Shown: positions 6,615-14,150 of the stretch, one piece after another
Position numbering within the stretch: the stretch's first letter is position 1
Layout of the letters: every line of letters begins with the position of its first letter
IMG/VR virus record: IMGVR_UViG_3300008267_000465
Span: 1 to 21,530 of that record
Length of the DNA stretch: 21,530 bases
Strand: one strand, 5' to 3'
DNA from: a virus
The notes under the pieces: generated by a model
Database searches by the model: none
Told to the model about the DNA's origin: nothing
What the model saw: the letters and a program-made list of their open reading frames with translations, nothing else
Translations under genes and position numbers: made by a program

Positions 6615-6725
6615 ATGAAAAAATTTAAATGGCTAGAGTTTATAACTTCAATAGTTATACTTTCATTTTTAGGTTATGTATTATATTTTGGATTTAGAAT
6701 GTTATACTATGTCTGGACAGCGTAA
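6615..6725 (+). CDS. tiny single-pass membrane protein (36 aa)
   Basis: The ORF starts MKKFKWLEF and contains a hydrophobic helix (ITSIVILSFLGYVLYFGF), then MLYYVWTA. It has a positive N-terminus and an aromatic flank. It overlaps the next gene by 17 bases. It is unrecognised; the size and topology match small inhibitor-type or accessory membrane peptides, but function is unknown. Confidence 0.5.
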   Translation: MKKFKWLEFITSIVILSFLGYVLYFGFRMLYYVWTA

Positions 6726-6924
6726 ATCTAAGAAAAAAAACGAGAAACGAGATTGGTTTATAGTCTATAGTGACTATGGATACTTTAAGGGTTTGGCCAA
6801 CGGTGGACAACTTATATGGACGCAAGATGAAACCGAAGCTAAACCCTTAGATCATCCTAATAAAATGAGAATGATAAAATTTTTGGCTCCTAAAGATATT
6901 GAAGTTATATTAGAGAATATATGA
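6709..6924 (+). CDS. hypothetical protein (71 aa)
   Basis: The frame is open from an ATG at 6676, but the start at 6709 (MSGQRKSKKKNEKRDW) is preferred because the longer form would lie almost entirely inside the tiny membrane gene. The protein has a basic N-terminus followed by a compact domain (WFIVYSDYGYFKGLANGG) with aromatic strands. It is not recognised. Its TGA overlaps the ATG of the clamp-loader gene (ATGA), so the two are probably translationally coupled. Confidence 0.6.
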   Translation: MSGQRKSKKKNEKRDWFIVYSDYGYFKGLANGGQLIWTQDETEAKPLDHPNKMRMIKFLAPKDIEVILENI

Positions 6925-7805
6925 GTAAACATACATTGTGGGTTGAGAAATATAGACCCGATACATTAGAAGGTTATTTGGGTAATGAGGAATTTATATC
7001 TAGTCTAAATGAATGGATTGGAAAAAATGATTTTCCTAATCTATTACTTTATGGCTCTCCAGGTACAGGTAAAACTACAGCAGCTAAACTTATAGTTAAA
7101 AACATTAATTGTGACTATATGTACCTTAACTGTAGTGATGAGAATGGTATTGATATAATTAGAGATAAAGTAAAGCAATTTGCTTCAGGTGCTACATTTA
7201 AACCACTTAAAGTTGTTATATTAGATGAATCTGATTTCTTAACTATAAATGCTCAAGCAGCACTTAGAAATGTTATTGAGTCATTTAGTTTAACTACTAG
7301 GTTTATATTCACTTGTAATTTTGTAGAGCGTATTATTGATCCACTTAAATCAAGATTAAATTTATTTGCTCTAAACACTCCAGAACCTAAAACTATAGCT
7401 AAACGCTTAAAAGAAGTACTTGACACTGAACAAGTAGAGTATGATATTAAAGATGTAGTTGAAATAGTTAAGAAAACATATCCTGATATTAGACGAGCAT
7501 TAAATCTAATTCAAGGTTTATCTATTGGAGGTAAATTAGTAGTTAAGAAAATTGCTGATGGTAGCTATACTGAACAGATTATTAATGAGGCTAAGTCTAA
7601 AAAGAAAACATCGTTTAATGCTATTAGACAAATTATAGCTGACAACGATATAAATGATTTTACTGGACTATATAAGGAACTACATAACGCTTACTCAACT
7701 CCAGAGGCAACTATTATAATAGAAGAGTATTTATTTCATTCAACTACCATACCTGATAAAGAGATATGTTTTATGGGTTGTGTAGCTAAATTATTAAACA
7801 TATGA
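6921..7805 (+). CDS. 44: sliding-clamp loader AAA+ subunit (T4 gp44-like)
   Basis: The 294-residue protein is a clear RFC/gp44-type AAA+ ATPase. It opens with WVEKYRPDTLEGYLGN, typical of RFC small subunits. Walker A is G45-SPGTGK-T52, Walker B VVILDESD (98-105), sensor 1 TCN (131-133), the SR of the arginine-finger region 144-145, and the sensor-2 region DIRRALN (189-195). It hydrolyses ATP to open the sliding clamp and load it on primer-template DNA. In T4, four gp44 subunits and one gp62 form the loader; a gp62-like gene is at 8696. The length fits the family (T4 gp44 is about 320 aa). The gene overlaps both neighbours by ATGA. Confidence 0.95.
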   Translation: MSKHTLWVEKYRPDTLEGYLGNEEFISSLNEWIGKNDFPNLLLYGSPGTGKTTAAKLIVKNINCDYMYLNCSDENGIDIIRDKVKQFASGATFKPLKVVILDESDFLTINAQAALRNVIESFSLTTRFIFTCNFVERIIDPLKSRLNLFALNTPEPKTIAKRLKEVLDTEQVEYDIKDVVEIVKKTYPDIRRALNLIQGLSIGGKLVVKKIADGSYTEQIINEAKSKKKTSFNAIRQIIADNDINDFTGLYKELHNAYSTPEATIIIEEYLFHSTTIPDKEICFMGCVAKLLNI

Positions 7806-8470
7806 GTAAAATAGATTTTGTAAATAACTTTAAAGATATATGTGGTGATATAGAATTTACCACTGAGTATTCATGTAAAGTTACAAGTGAAAACATCATC
7901 ACAGATAAAGTTAATGTTGGTTTTAAAAAAGTAGATAGACAAACATTAATAGATCTAGCTAATGAAACTTTTGATAATGTAAATAATGTAATAACATTTA
8001 TCAACAAAATATATGACCAATATGAAGATATGATTTATATTATATTCTTTGGTTACACTGATGGAGCTAAGGAAATATATTTTGAAATTAGAGAACCAGG
8101 GGAATCATCTAATCTTATTTCATATGATGAAACTGAAGATAAAGAACATGAATATATGTTAGATGACATTAGTGATAAAGCTAAAGAATTAGCAGGTGAT
8201 ATATTAAATAAAACAGGTTTAGTAATACCATCAGTTGATACTTATTTTAAAGCAGGATGGATTAAAAATAACATAACATATTTCGCTATATTTGAACCAC
8301 TAAATGGATTAATACCTATTTTAAAAGCATATTGTAAACATATAAATCCTAATACTGATAGTTTAGATAATTGGTTAGATGAATACTCATCAGGCATGTT
8401 AACAACTATGGGTTATGAAAATATAGACAATAAAATATCTTTAAACATTTATACAAAAAACAAAATATGA
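7802..8470 (+). CDS. unrecognised protein inside the clamp-loader operon (222 aa)
   Basis: The product is an acidic soluble protein (MSKIDFVNNFKDICGD...) with alternating strands and helices, including YEDMIYIIFFGYTDGAKEI and a later hydrophobic region (ITYFAIFEPLNGLIPILKAY). No catalytic motif, zinc site, signal peptide or membrane anchor is seen. It does not resemble gp62. It is joined by ATGA overlaps to the gp44-like gene before it and the zinc-ribbon gene after it, so it is co-translated with replication genes. A replication accessory role is an inference from position only. Confidence 0.7.
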   Translation: MSKIDFVNNFKDICGDIEFTTEYSCKVTSENIITDKVNVGFKKVDRQTLIDLANETFDNVNNVITFINKIYDQYEDMIYIIFFGYTDGAKEIYFEIREPGESSNLISYDETEDKEHEYMLDDISDKAKELAGDILNKTGLVIPSVDTYFKAGWIKNNITYFAIFEPLNGLIPILKAYCKHINPNTDSLDNWLDEYSSGMLTTMGYENIDNKISLNIYTKNKI

Positions 8471-8709
8471 GTCAAGAACAAGTAAAATTAAACATTGACC
8501 TAAAGAAAACAACTTCCATCACTTGTGATGAGTGTGGTAAAACAGTTTTCCAAGAAGGTCTTATGCTTAGAAAAGCAAACAAGTTTCTAGCGGGTACAGC
8601 ACAAGATGCTCTTATTCCATTACCTGTATTCTCATGCGCCGCATGTGGACACGTTAATGAAGAGTTTTTACCTGAACCACTTAAAAATTTAGATAATGAA
8701 TCTATTTGA
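8467..8709 (+). CDS. zinc-ribbon protein (80 aa)
   Basis: Two CxxC knuckles are present, C20-x2-C23 and C57-x2-C60, which together would bind one zinc ion. Between them lies a conserved-looking segment (FQEGLMLRKANKFLAGTAQDALIPLPVF). I associate this pattern with small conserved proteins of T4-like phages that sit near replication genes; no function is established to my knowledge. It starts with an ATGA overlap and ends 14 bases into the gp62-like gene. Zinc ribbons commonly bind nucleic acid or protein partners such as polymerases. Confidence 0.75.
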   Translation: MSQEQVKLNIDLKKTTSITCDECGKTVFQEGLMLRKANKFLAGTAQDALIPLPVFSCAACGHVNEEFLPEPLKNLDNESI

Positions 8710-9103
8710 TTGGCTAAACGAAATAACATTTAGTAAACGTCCTTGGGGTAGTTTTACAGACGAAGATAAAGATGCATTTAATATCTTTATGATTCATCGT
8801 TTTGTAAGTATGGATCCTACTTATATTGAAGTAGTTAATATGATCCAACGTTACCCTAACGCGTCCCGTAGGCATGTGTATAATTTCTATTGTGATGTAT
8901 TACCTAAAAAGAAAACATTCTTTAGATATATTAAACCTAGCAATAAATGGGATAAGGAAATACTAAGTAAAGTAGCCGATTATTATAAGATTAGTACTAG
9001 GGAAGCTAAGGAATGTATATCAGCCTTAACAGATGAAAAACTTAAAACAATACTTAACGTGGGGACGTCAAGTACAAATAAAAAAAGGAGAAACAAAATA
9101 TGA
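8696..9103 (+). CDS. 62: sliding-clamp loader small subunit (T4 gp62-like)
   Basis: The 135-residue helical protein carries features I associate with gp62-type subunits of T4-like phages: a hydrophobic helix, then RYPNASRRHVYNFYCDVLPKKKTFF with the K-rich/aromatic R-Y-I-K-P stretch, and a C-terminal segment in which a K-W-D-K-E-I-L helix leads to YYKISTREAKECI. It is shorter than T4 gp62 (187 aa), which is common outside T4. In the loader, gp62 is a non-ATPase subunit that holds the gp44 tetramer together. Position two genes downstream of the gp44-like gene supports this call. It overlaps both neighbours. Confidence 0.7.
   Translation: MNLFDWLNEITFSKRPWGSFTDEDKDAFNIFMIHRFVSMDPTYIEVVNMIQRYPNASRRHVYNFYCDVLPKKKTFFRYIKPSNKWDKEILSKVADYYKISTREAKECISALTDEKLKTILNVGTSSTNKKRRNKI
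9087..9090 (+). promoter_or_regulatory. Shine-Dalgarno-like site before the coiled-coil gene
   Basis: GGAG within an A-rich run lies 9 bases upstream of the ATG at 9100. Such sites are rare in this window. It also encodes the basic C-terminus of the gp62-like protein, so coincidence is possible. Confidence 0.3.
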
Positions 9104-9414
9104 CAACATTCATACTAGGAATTTCAGCTGCGATGGCAGTTGGGATGCTTGTTTGGTTCACTATTGATACTATTAAGTCATCAAAACGAATCAAGCAATT
9201 AGAAGAACAAAAAGAACAATTATGGAGAGAAATTGAAGGACGCTGTGATTCAATTGAACGTACATTAGATGATATGATTCGAGAAGTTAATCTTCGTATT
9301 GACTCGGAACATAATTATGCTAATTCACGATTTGATAAATTCGCTAATGTAGTTGATCGTGACTACGTTAAGAAGAAGAATAAATTAGACAACACGATCG
9401 ATTATAATAACTAA
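9100..9414 (+). CDS. membrane-anchored coiled-coil protein (104 aa)
   Basis: An N-terminal membrane segment (about residues 3-22, GISAAMAVGMLVWFTI) is followed by a charged helix with heptad-like spacing (IKQLEEQKEQLWREIEG...IERTLDDMIREVNLRI), suggesting a dimeric or trimeric coiled coil in the cytoplasm or periplasm. It is unrecognised. It ends the run of overlapping replication genes, and a promoter-like motif follows in the 43-base gap. Confidence 0.65.
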   Translation: MTTFILGISAAMAVGMLVWFTIDTIKSSKRIKQLEEQKEQLWREIEGRCDSIERTLDDMIREVNLRIDSEHNYANSRFDKFANVVDRDYVKKKNKLDNTIDYNN

Positions 9415-9427
9415 TAAATAACTTGGC

Positions 9428-9453
9428 GTCCCCCATTAAGTTAACTATATTTA
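9428..9453 (+). promoter_or_regulatory. phage promoter-like motif, variant upstream element
   Basis: TATATTTA at 9446-9453 lies 4 bases before the ATG at 9458, as at the three other sites. The upstream part is GTCCC at 9428-9432 rather than TGACC, with 13 bases between; a TTG at 9423-9425 gives an alternative upstream box. The box position is convincing, the upstream match is weak. Confidence 0.45.
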
Positions 9454-9457
9454 ATTT

Positions 9458-9664
9458 ATGCAATTAGACTCAGTAGTAACATCAATAATTGAACAGTTCA
9501 AAGAACGTTCAGAACGAGGTAAAGCAAAATATGGAGTTGATTTAGACAGAACAGATCTATCATTATTAGAATGGATTGAACATGCTAAACAAGAACATAT
9601 GGACGCGATCCTATATTTAGAAAAAATTAAACAAGTTATAAGTGGCAAAGACAAAGTTGACTGA
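9458..9664 (+). CDS. MazG-like/all-alpha NTP-pyrophosphohydrolase-related small protein (68 aa)
   Basis: The short helical protein reads like many phage proteins of the form I-x-Q-F-x-x-R-S-x-x-G-x-x-K-Y-G-x-x-L-D-R-x-D-L-S, then W-x-x-H-x-x-x-E-x-x-D-A-I-L-Y-L-E-K. The last part (E46, D49 in EHMDAILYLEK) is the ExxD-type metal-binding helix of the all-alpha NTP-pyrophosphatase fold. At 68 residues it covers only part of a MazG domain and may need to multimerise, or may be a structural relative without activity. Phage MazG-like proteins are proposed to cleave dNTPs or alarmones. The start is set by the promoter-like motif 4 bases upstream. Confidence 0.65.
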   Translation: MQLDSVVTSIIEQFKERSERGKAKYGVDLDRTDLSLLEWIEHAKQEHMDAILYLEKIKQVISGKDKVD

Positions 9665-10583
9665 GATTGAACTTAAAATAAAAACATATCAACCTAAAGA
9701 AGTTGATTATAGATATCAGTCTACTGTATCTTACTCTCAATATTCAATGTGGCGTAGGTGTCCTCATCAATGGGCTTTAGCTTATCTTAAAGGCTTATCA
9801 CCATACACAGCCTCAATTCATACTATATTTGGAACAGCGGTTCATGAAACGATGCAACATTATTTACAAGTAATGTATGATCAAAGTGGTGCTGCTGCTG
9901 ATAGAGAAGATATAGTAGGAATGTTTAATGAACGTTTCAAAGCTATCTATAAAAGTGAGTTTGAAAAAACTAAACAACATTTCTCTAATCCAGATGAAAT
10001 GAGAGAGTTTTATGAGGATGGAATTAATATACTTGAGTGGTTTAAAAAACATCGCTCACAATTTTTCACTACACGTAATGTTGTTTTATTAGGTATTGAA
10101 ATGCCTTTAATGGTAGGTCTATCTAAAAATTTATTCCTTAAAGGGTATATTGACTTTGTATTATATGATAAGGATTTAGATAAAGTTTATATATATGACA
10201 TCAAAACATCCAGGTCAGGGTGGAATGATAAAGCTAAAAAAGATGATATTAAATTAGCTCAAATATTATTATATAAAGAATACTTTGCTAAACAATATAA
10301 TATTGATGTAGAAAAAATTGATGTTGAGTTCTTTATATTGAAGAGAAAAATATGGGAGAATGATGCATTTACTATACCTTATATTAGCTCGTTTAGACCA
10401 GCTAGTGGTAAAATTAAACGTAAACAGGCTGCTGATAAATTTAATACATTCTTAGTTGAGTGTTTTGATAATGAAGGCAAAATGATAAATAAAGACCATC
10501 CTAAAATAGTAAGTAAAGAATCTTGCACTTACTGTCCATTCAACAATAATAAAGAACTTTGTGATAAGAATGTCGCCTTATAA
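9642..10583 (+). CDS. PD-(D/E)XK nuclease with Cas4/RecB-like Fe-S cysteines
   Basis: Features of the Cas4/RecB nuclease group are clear: YSQYSMWRRCPHQW with C40, GTAVHE (64-69), GYIDFVL with D171, and YIYDIKTSRSGW with D186 and K188, followed by Q207. These supply the catalytic His, Asp, Asp and Lys. At the end, C295-x2-C298-x8-C307 joins C40 to give four cysteines, as in Cas4/AddB-type 4Fe-4S nucleases. Expected activity is metal-dependent DNA exonuclease in recombination or DNA processing. No ATG is available at the start: GTG at 9642 (23-base overlap with the previous gene) or TTG at 9657 are candidates, and residue numbers here use GTG. It lies among other DNA-metabolism genes. Confidence 0.85.
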   Translation: MAKTKLTEIELKIKTYQPKEVDYRYQSTVSYSQYSMWRRCPHQWALAYLKGLSPYTASIHTIFGTAVHETMQHYLQVMYDQSGAAADREDIVGMFNERFKAIYKSEFEKTKQHFSNPDEMREFYEDGINILEWFKKHRSQFFTTRNVVLLGIEMPLMVGLSKNLFLKGYIDFVLYDKDLDKVYIYDIKTSRSGWNDKAKKDDIKLAQILLYKEYFAKQYNIDVEKIDVEFFILKRKIWENDAFTIPYISSFRPASGKIKRKQAADKFNTFLVECFDNEGKMINKDHPKIVSKESCTYCPFNNNKELCDKNVAL

Positions 10584-10596
10584 TATTTGCTAATAT

Positions 10597-10911
10597 ATGA
10601 GAATAGCAATTTATGTTTTAAAAATGGATGATAATATAGTATATGTAGGTAAATCCCATCAACCTCAGAATAGATATAATTTACATATAAGCAGTAATCT
10701 AAAAGGTAAATTTAATAAAATGGAGATTATTGATGAATATAATGATCCGGAACAGGATTGGGTACAGCATTTTGAAAAACAAAATATTATTTTAGAGAAT
10801 AAAAATAAATCAAGTGAAGTAGAGTATTGGTGGAAAGTAGGGGATATAATAGATAGTGCGTCAAGTAAAACTAAAATAAAAAATAAAAGAAAACTTATTG
10901 ATATTCTGTAA
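10597..10911 (+). CDS. GIY-YIG-type nuclease-like protein (104 aa)
   Basis: The N-terminus fits the GIY-YIG fold: IYVLK (5-9) for the first strand, IVYVGKS (14-20) for the second with Y16 and G18, then R26 and H30. A glutamate in a downstream helix (E52 or E60, QDWVQHFEKQ) could be the metal-binding residue, followed by NIILENKN. The family cuts DNA with a single metal ion; phage members include homing endonucleases and repair-type enzymes. The protein is short and has no added DNA-binding domain, so it may be a free-standing minimal domain. Assignment is by motif only and the catalytic Glu is uncertain. Confidence 0.6.
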   Translation: MRIAIYVLKMDDNIVYVGKSHQPQNRYNLHISSNLKGKFNKMEIIDEYNDPEQDWVQHFEKQNIILENKNKSSEVEYWWKVGDIIDSASSKTKIKNKRKLIDIL

Positions 10912-10928
10912 TGTTTTGATATTCTGTA
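10898..10928 (+). repeat. 13-bp direct repeat upstream of the RHH gene
   Basis: TTGATATTCTGTA occurs at 10898-10910 and again at 10916-10928, 18 bases apart start to start. The first copy includes the last codons and part of the stop of the GIY-YIG-type gene; the second is in the gap. A TATATTTA follows at 10929-10936 and the RHH gene starts at 10959. It may be an operator for the RHH protein or a simple local duplication. Confidence 0.6.
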
Positions 10929-10958
10929 TATATTTATATATGCAAAATATTTAATATT

Positions 10959-11153
10959 ATGGATAAAAACAAATTAACAAGTGTAAAAGTAAATGAAGAC
11001 TTGTTTGAAGAATTTAAAGTGATGTGTGTTAGAACAAAGTTCTCACTTCAAAAATTAGTAGATAGAAGTATACATTCATACTTAACTAATGAGGAATTTA
11101 GAAAAGAAATGCATAACCACACTAATTTAGCATTATCAGGCAGTCAACAATAA
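10959..11153 (+). CDS. ribbon-helix-helix-like DNA-binding protein (64 aa)
   Basis: The sequence fits an RHH (MetJ/Arc) fold: a short strand (LTSVKVN, residues 6-12), a first helix (EDLFEEFKVMCVRTK), a turn (FS), a second helix (LQKLVDRSIHSYL), then a charged tail. RHH proteins dimerise, place the paired strands in the major groove and usually repress their own promoters. The 13-bp direct repeat just upstream is a candidate binding site. The gene is followed after 16 bases by the large glycan block, which it could regulate; this is inference. Confidence 0.65.
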   Translation: MDKNKLTSVKVNEDLFEEFKVMCVRTKFSLQKLVDRSIHSYLTNEEFRKEMHNHTNLALSGSQQ

Positions 11154-11169
11154 AAATCAATTAATCGTT

Positions 11170-12609
11170 ATGAAAGAAGGTTACATTCCGCAGGCGGACA
11201 GAAAAAAAATTATACTATTGAGTGACGACATTAGATTCACTTCAGGTATAGCTACAATAGCTAGAGAAATAGTAGTAGGCACATCACACAAATTTAATTG
11301 GGTTAACGTAGGTGGCGCTATTGATCATCCAGATAAGGGTAAACGTTTGGATTTAAGTGCTGATACTAATGGTCACAATGACATTGATGATGCTAGTGTT
11401 TTTATTTATCCAGTATCAGGTTATGGCGACGCTCAATTAATTCGCCAATTAATAAAAATAGAAAAACCAGATATGGTAATGTTCTTTACCGATCCGAGAT
11501 ATTGGACTTGGTTATTTCAAATTGAAAATGAAATTAGAAGAAAAGTACCGATGGTTTATCTTAATATTTGGGATGACTATCCAGTACCAATGTATAATGA
11601 AGCGTTTTATGAATCATGTGATGGTTTAATGGCCATATCAAAACAAACACTTAATATAAATAAAATAGCATTAGGTGATAAAGTAAAAGGTAAAGTATTA
11701 AGTTATGTACCACATGGTATAAATGAAAATATATTCTGCCCAGTTACTGATGAAATTAAATTAGATGAAGTTAGAAAAAATATCTTTGGAGATAGAAAAT
11801 ATGATTTTGTTTTAATGTTTAATTCTAGAAATATTAGACGTAAATCAGTTCCAGATACATTAGCAGCATTTAAAGTATTTTTAGATATGTTACCTAAAGA
11901 TAAAGCTGATAAATGTGCTTTTATATTACATACTCAACCTATTGATGAACATGGTACTGATTTATATGCAGTACGAGATATGTTATTTACAGAAGAACAA
12001 TGTAGCCAAATATATTTCTCAAGCGGTCGTATCCCATCTCATGATATGAATTTAATCTATAACATATCAGATGCTGCTATATTATTAAGTTCAAATGAAG
12101 GATGGGGATTATCATTAACTGAAGCTATGATGTGTGGTAAACCAATTATAGCAAACGTTACAGGTGGTATGCAGGATCAAATGAGATTTGAAAATGAAAA
12201 AGGTGAATGGGTTGATTTTGATGAGAACTTCTGTAGCAATCATTTTGGTACTTATAGAAAGCATGGTAAATGGGTGTTCCCAATATTCCCAAGTAATAGA
12301 AGTATTCAAGGTTCAGTTCAAACACCATATATATTCGATGATAGAGCTGATTTTAGAGACGCGGCAACAGCAATAGCAGAAGCATACGCTACTAAAATGC
12401 ACGGCCCAGAAGAATATAAAGAAATTTGTAAAGCCGCTCGTGAGTGGGTTACATCAGAAGAATCAGGTATGTCATCTTCAAACATGTGTAAGAATGTTAT
12501 AAATCATGTTAATGAAGTTTTGGCTACATGGGAACCAAAACATAAATTCGAGTTAATAAAAACAGAGCCACTTAAAAGAAAACATATTCGTCACAAATTA
12601 GTATATTAG
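11170..12609 (+). CDS. glycosyltransferase, GT-B fold, GT4-type (479 aa)
   Basis: The protein has two Rossmann-like halves. In the C-terminal half, YVPHGIN (179-185), FNSRNIRRKSVPDTLAAF (217-234) and SSNEGWGLSLTEAMMCGKPIIA with the E310-x7-E318 motif are hallmarks of retaining GT4 enzymes, where they bind the nucleotide-sugar donor. The N-terminal half (SDDIRFTSGIATIAREI) has the glycine-containing loop expected near the acceptor site. A C-terminal extension of about 100 residues follows the core. It would transfer a sugar from NDP-sugar in the cytoplasm. It begins the glycan block and is followed after 5 bases by another GT4-type gene. Donor and acceptor cannot be read from sequence. Confidence 0.85.
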   Translation: MKEGYIPQADRKKIILLSDDIRFTSGIATIAREIVVGTSHKFNWVNVGGAIDHPDKGKRLDLSADTNGHNDIDDASVFIYPVSGYGDAQLIRQLIKIEKPDMVMFFTDPRYWTWLFQIENEIRRKVPMVYLNIWDDYPVPMYNEAFYESCDGLMAISKQTLNINKIALGDKVKGKVLSYVPHGINENIFCPVTDEIKLDEVRKNIFGDRKYDFVLMFNSRNIRRKSVPDTLAAFKVFLDMLPKDKADKCAFILHTQPIDEHGTDLYAVRDMLFTEEQCSQIYFSSGRIPSHDMNLIYNISDAAILLSSNEGWGLSLTEAMMCGKPIIANVTGGMQDQMRFENEKGEWVDFDENFCSNHFGTYRKHGKWVFPIFPSNRSIQGSVQTPYIFDDRADFRDAATAIAEAYATKMHGPEEYKEICKAAREWVTSEESGMSSSNMCKNVINHVNEVLATWEPKHKFELIKTEPLKRKHIRHKLVY

Positions 12610-12614
12610 TAGTT

Positions 12615-13892
12615 ATGAAACCATTATTGTTTATTAGTTGTCCAATAGAGACAATGTCGGGGTACGGAGCAAGAAGTAGAGATATAGTTAAAGCAATCTT
12701 AAAACATGATAAGTACGATGTTAAAGTTTTATCTCAACGTTGGGGTAATACAGCGTATAATGCTTTAGATTTAAACAACCCAGATGATAAAATCTTATAT
12801 GATTTAATTTGGAAAGAACAGCATTTACCTAAACAACCTGATGTTTGGATTCAAATTACAATACCAAATGAATTCCAACCAGTGGGTAAATTTAATATTG
12901 GTATCACAGCAGGTATTGAAACTACTATATGTGACCCAAGTTGGATTGAAGGTTTAAATAGAATGAATTTAAATTTAGTATCATCTAATCATTCTAAAAA
13001 AGTATTTGAAGACTCAGCATTTGAACAACGTGATAAAAATACTAATCAGCTTATTAAAGCGATTAAATTAGAAAAACCAATAGAAGTATTATTTGAGGGA
13101 GCTGATTTAAATAAATATTTTTATATTGATGATAATGATCTAGAAGAAACAGATTTAATTTTATCATTAGATGAGATTAAAGAAGATTTTTGTTTCTTAT
13201 TTGTAGGCCATTGGCTGCAAGGACAAATAGGTGAGGATAGAAAGAATGTAGGCTATATGATTAAGGCATTCTTAGAAACATTTAAAAATAAAAAGAAAAA
13301 ACCAGCATTAATATTAAAAACAAGTAGTGCTAATAATTCTATATTAGATAGAGATGAGGTACTCAAGAAGATAGATGCCATTAAAAATACAGTTAAAGGC
13401 GATTTACCAAACGTTTATTTACTGCATGGTGATTTAGATGATAAGGATATGAATGACTTATATAACCATGATAAAGTTAAGACCATGATTAGTTTTACTA
13501 AGGGTGAAGGTTTTGGTAGACCATTATTAGAATTTAGTTTAGTTAAAAAACCTATTATAGCTAGTAATTGGAGTGGACATTTAGATTTCTTAAATCCAGA
13601 ATTTAACACACTTGTAGGAGGTGGTTTAACTAATGTACATCCATCAGTGGCTGTTGAAAATATGATATTAGAAGAAGCACAATGGTTTACACCTACTGAT
13701 GCTAGTGTAGCTGATGCTCTTGAGAATAATTTTAAAGATTATAACAAGTATGCTGAGTTGGCTAAACGTCAAACACATTATGCTAAAACTAACTTCTCAT
13801 TTGATAAAATGGCTGAGGCATTAGATACTATACTTGATAGAGTACCTAGACAAGTAGAAATTAAATTACCTAAACTTAAAAAACTATCATAA
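12615..13892 (+). CDS. glycosyltransferase, GT-B fold, GT4-type (425 aa)
   Basis: The start MKPLLFISCPIETMSGYGARSRDIV has the glycine-rich loop common in GT4 proteins. The donor half includes VGHWLQGQIGEDRKNVGYMIKAF (197-219), YLLHGDL (269-275) and FTKGEGFGRPLLEFSLVKKPIIA with E298-x7-E306, followed by SNWSGHLDFL. It is divergent from the preceding GT4-type protein, so it probably has a different donor or acceptor. It ends in TAATG shared with the next gene. A cytoplasmic enzyme is expected; no membrane segment is seen. Confidence 0.85.
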   Translation: MKPLLFISCPIETMSGYGARSRDIVKAILKHDKYDVKVLSQRWGNTAYNALDLNNPDDKILYDLIWKEQHLPKQPDVWIQITIPNEFQPVGKFNIGITAGIETTICDPSWIEGLNRMNLNLVSSNHSKKVFEDSAFEQRDKNTNQLIKAIKLEKPIEVLFEGADLNKYFYIDDNDLEETDLILSLDEIKEDFCFLFVGHWLQGQIGEDRKNVGYMIKAFLETFKNKKKKPALILKTSSANNSILDRDEVLKKIDAIKNTVKGDLPNVYLLHGDLDDKDMNDLYNHDKVKTMISFTKGEGFGRPLLEFSLVKKPIIASNWSGHLDFLNPEFNTLVGGGLTNVHPSVAVENMILEEAQWFTPTDASVADALENNFKDYNKYAELAKRQTHYAKTNFSFDKMAEALDTILDRVPRQVEIKLPKLKKLS

Positions 13893-14149
13893 TGACTAGT
13901 AAAGAGTTTATTATATGGTTAAGAGGATTTATAACAGGTTCTAATAATTATAATTTAACTCCATCAGGATGGGAAGCATTAAAAAGTAATTTAGAACAAG
14001 TAAACGATGTTAAAGTACCACCTTGTGTAGGACATGCTATAGCAAGTGATGAGGAAGAAAGTAATAAACGAATGGATATTATAGGACAAAATGGTAATGA
14101 AGGATTACATTATGATGTAACACCAATACCAAGTAAAAAAATATATTAA
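13892..14149 (+). CDS. small conserved-looking phage protein (85 aa)
   Basis: The N-terminal half (MTSKEFIIWLRGFITGSNNYNLTPSGWEALKSNL) resembles a short helical domain seen in many phage hypothetical proteins. The second half is acidic and Gly/Asn rich and probably flexible. It has no catalytic signature. It interrupts the glycan block together with the next gene; overlap with the GT4-type gene (TAATG) indicates co-translation. Confidence 0.7.
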   Translation: MTSKEFIIWLRGFITGSNNYNLTPSGWEALKSNLEQVNDVKVPPCVGHAIASDEEESNKRMDIIGQNGNEGLHYDVTPIPSKKIY

Positions 14150-14150
14150 T

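Noticed and set aside
6676-6708. Upstream ATG extending the 71-residue protein
   Set aside because: This part is the out-of-frame copy of the tiny membrane gene; the start at 6709 leaves a normal short overlap.
7802-8470. This gene as the gp62 clamp-loader subunit because it follows gp44
   Set aside because: Its sequence is acidic and mixed alpha/beta without gp62-like features; the helical protein at 8696 fits gp62 better.
9609-9620. TATATTTA inside the MazG-like gene, and other copies inside genes near 17720 and 20030
   Set aside because: They lack the TGACC element and a start codon nearby; such 8-mers are expected by chance in AT-rich DNA.
9642-10583. Part of a CRISPR-Cas locus because of Cas4-like features
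   Set aside because: No repeat-spacer array or other cas gene is present; stand-alone Cas4-like nucleases are common in phages.
12115-12376. Short ORFs on both strands inside the first GT4-type gene
   Set aside because: They are fully contained in a well-supported glycosyltransferase gene and have no features of their own.
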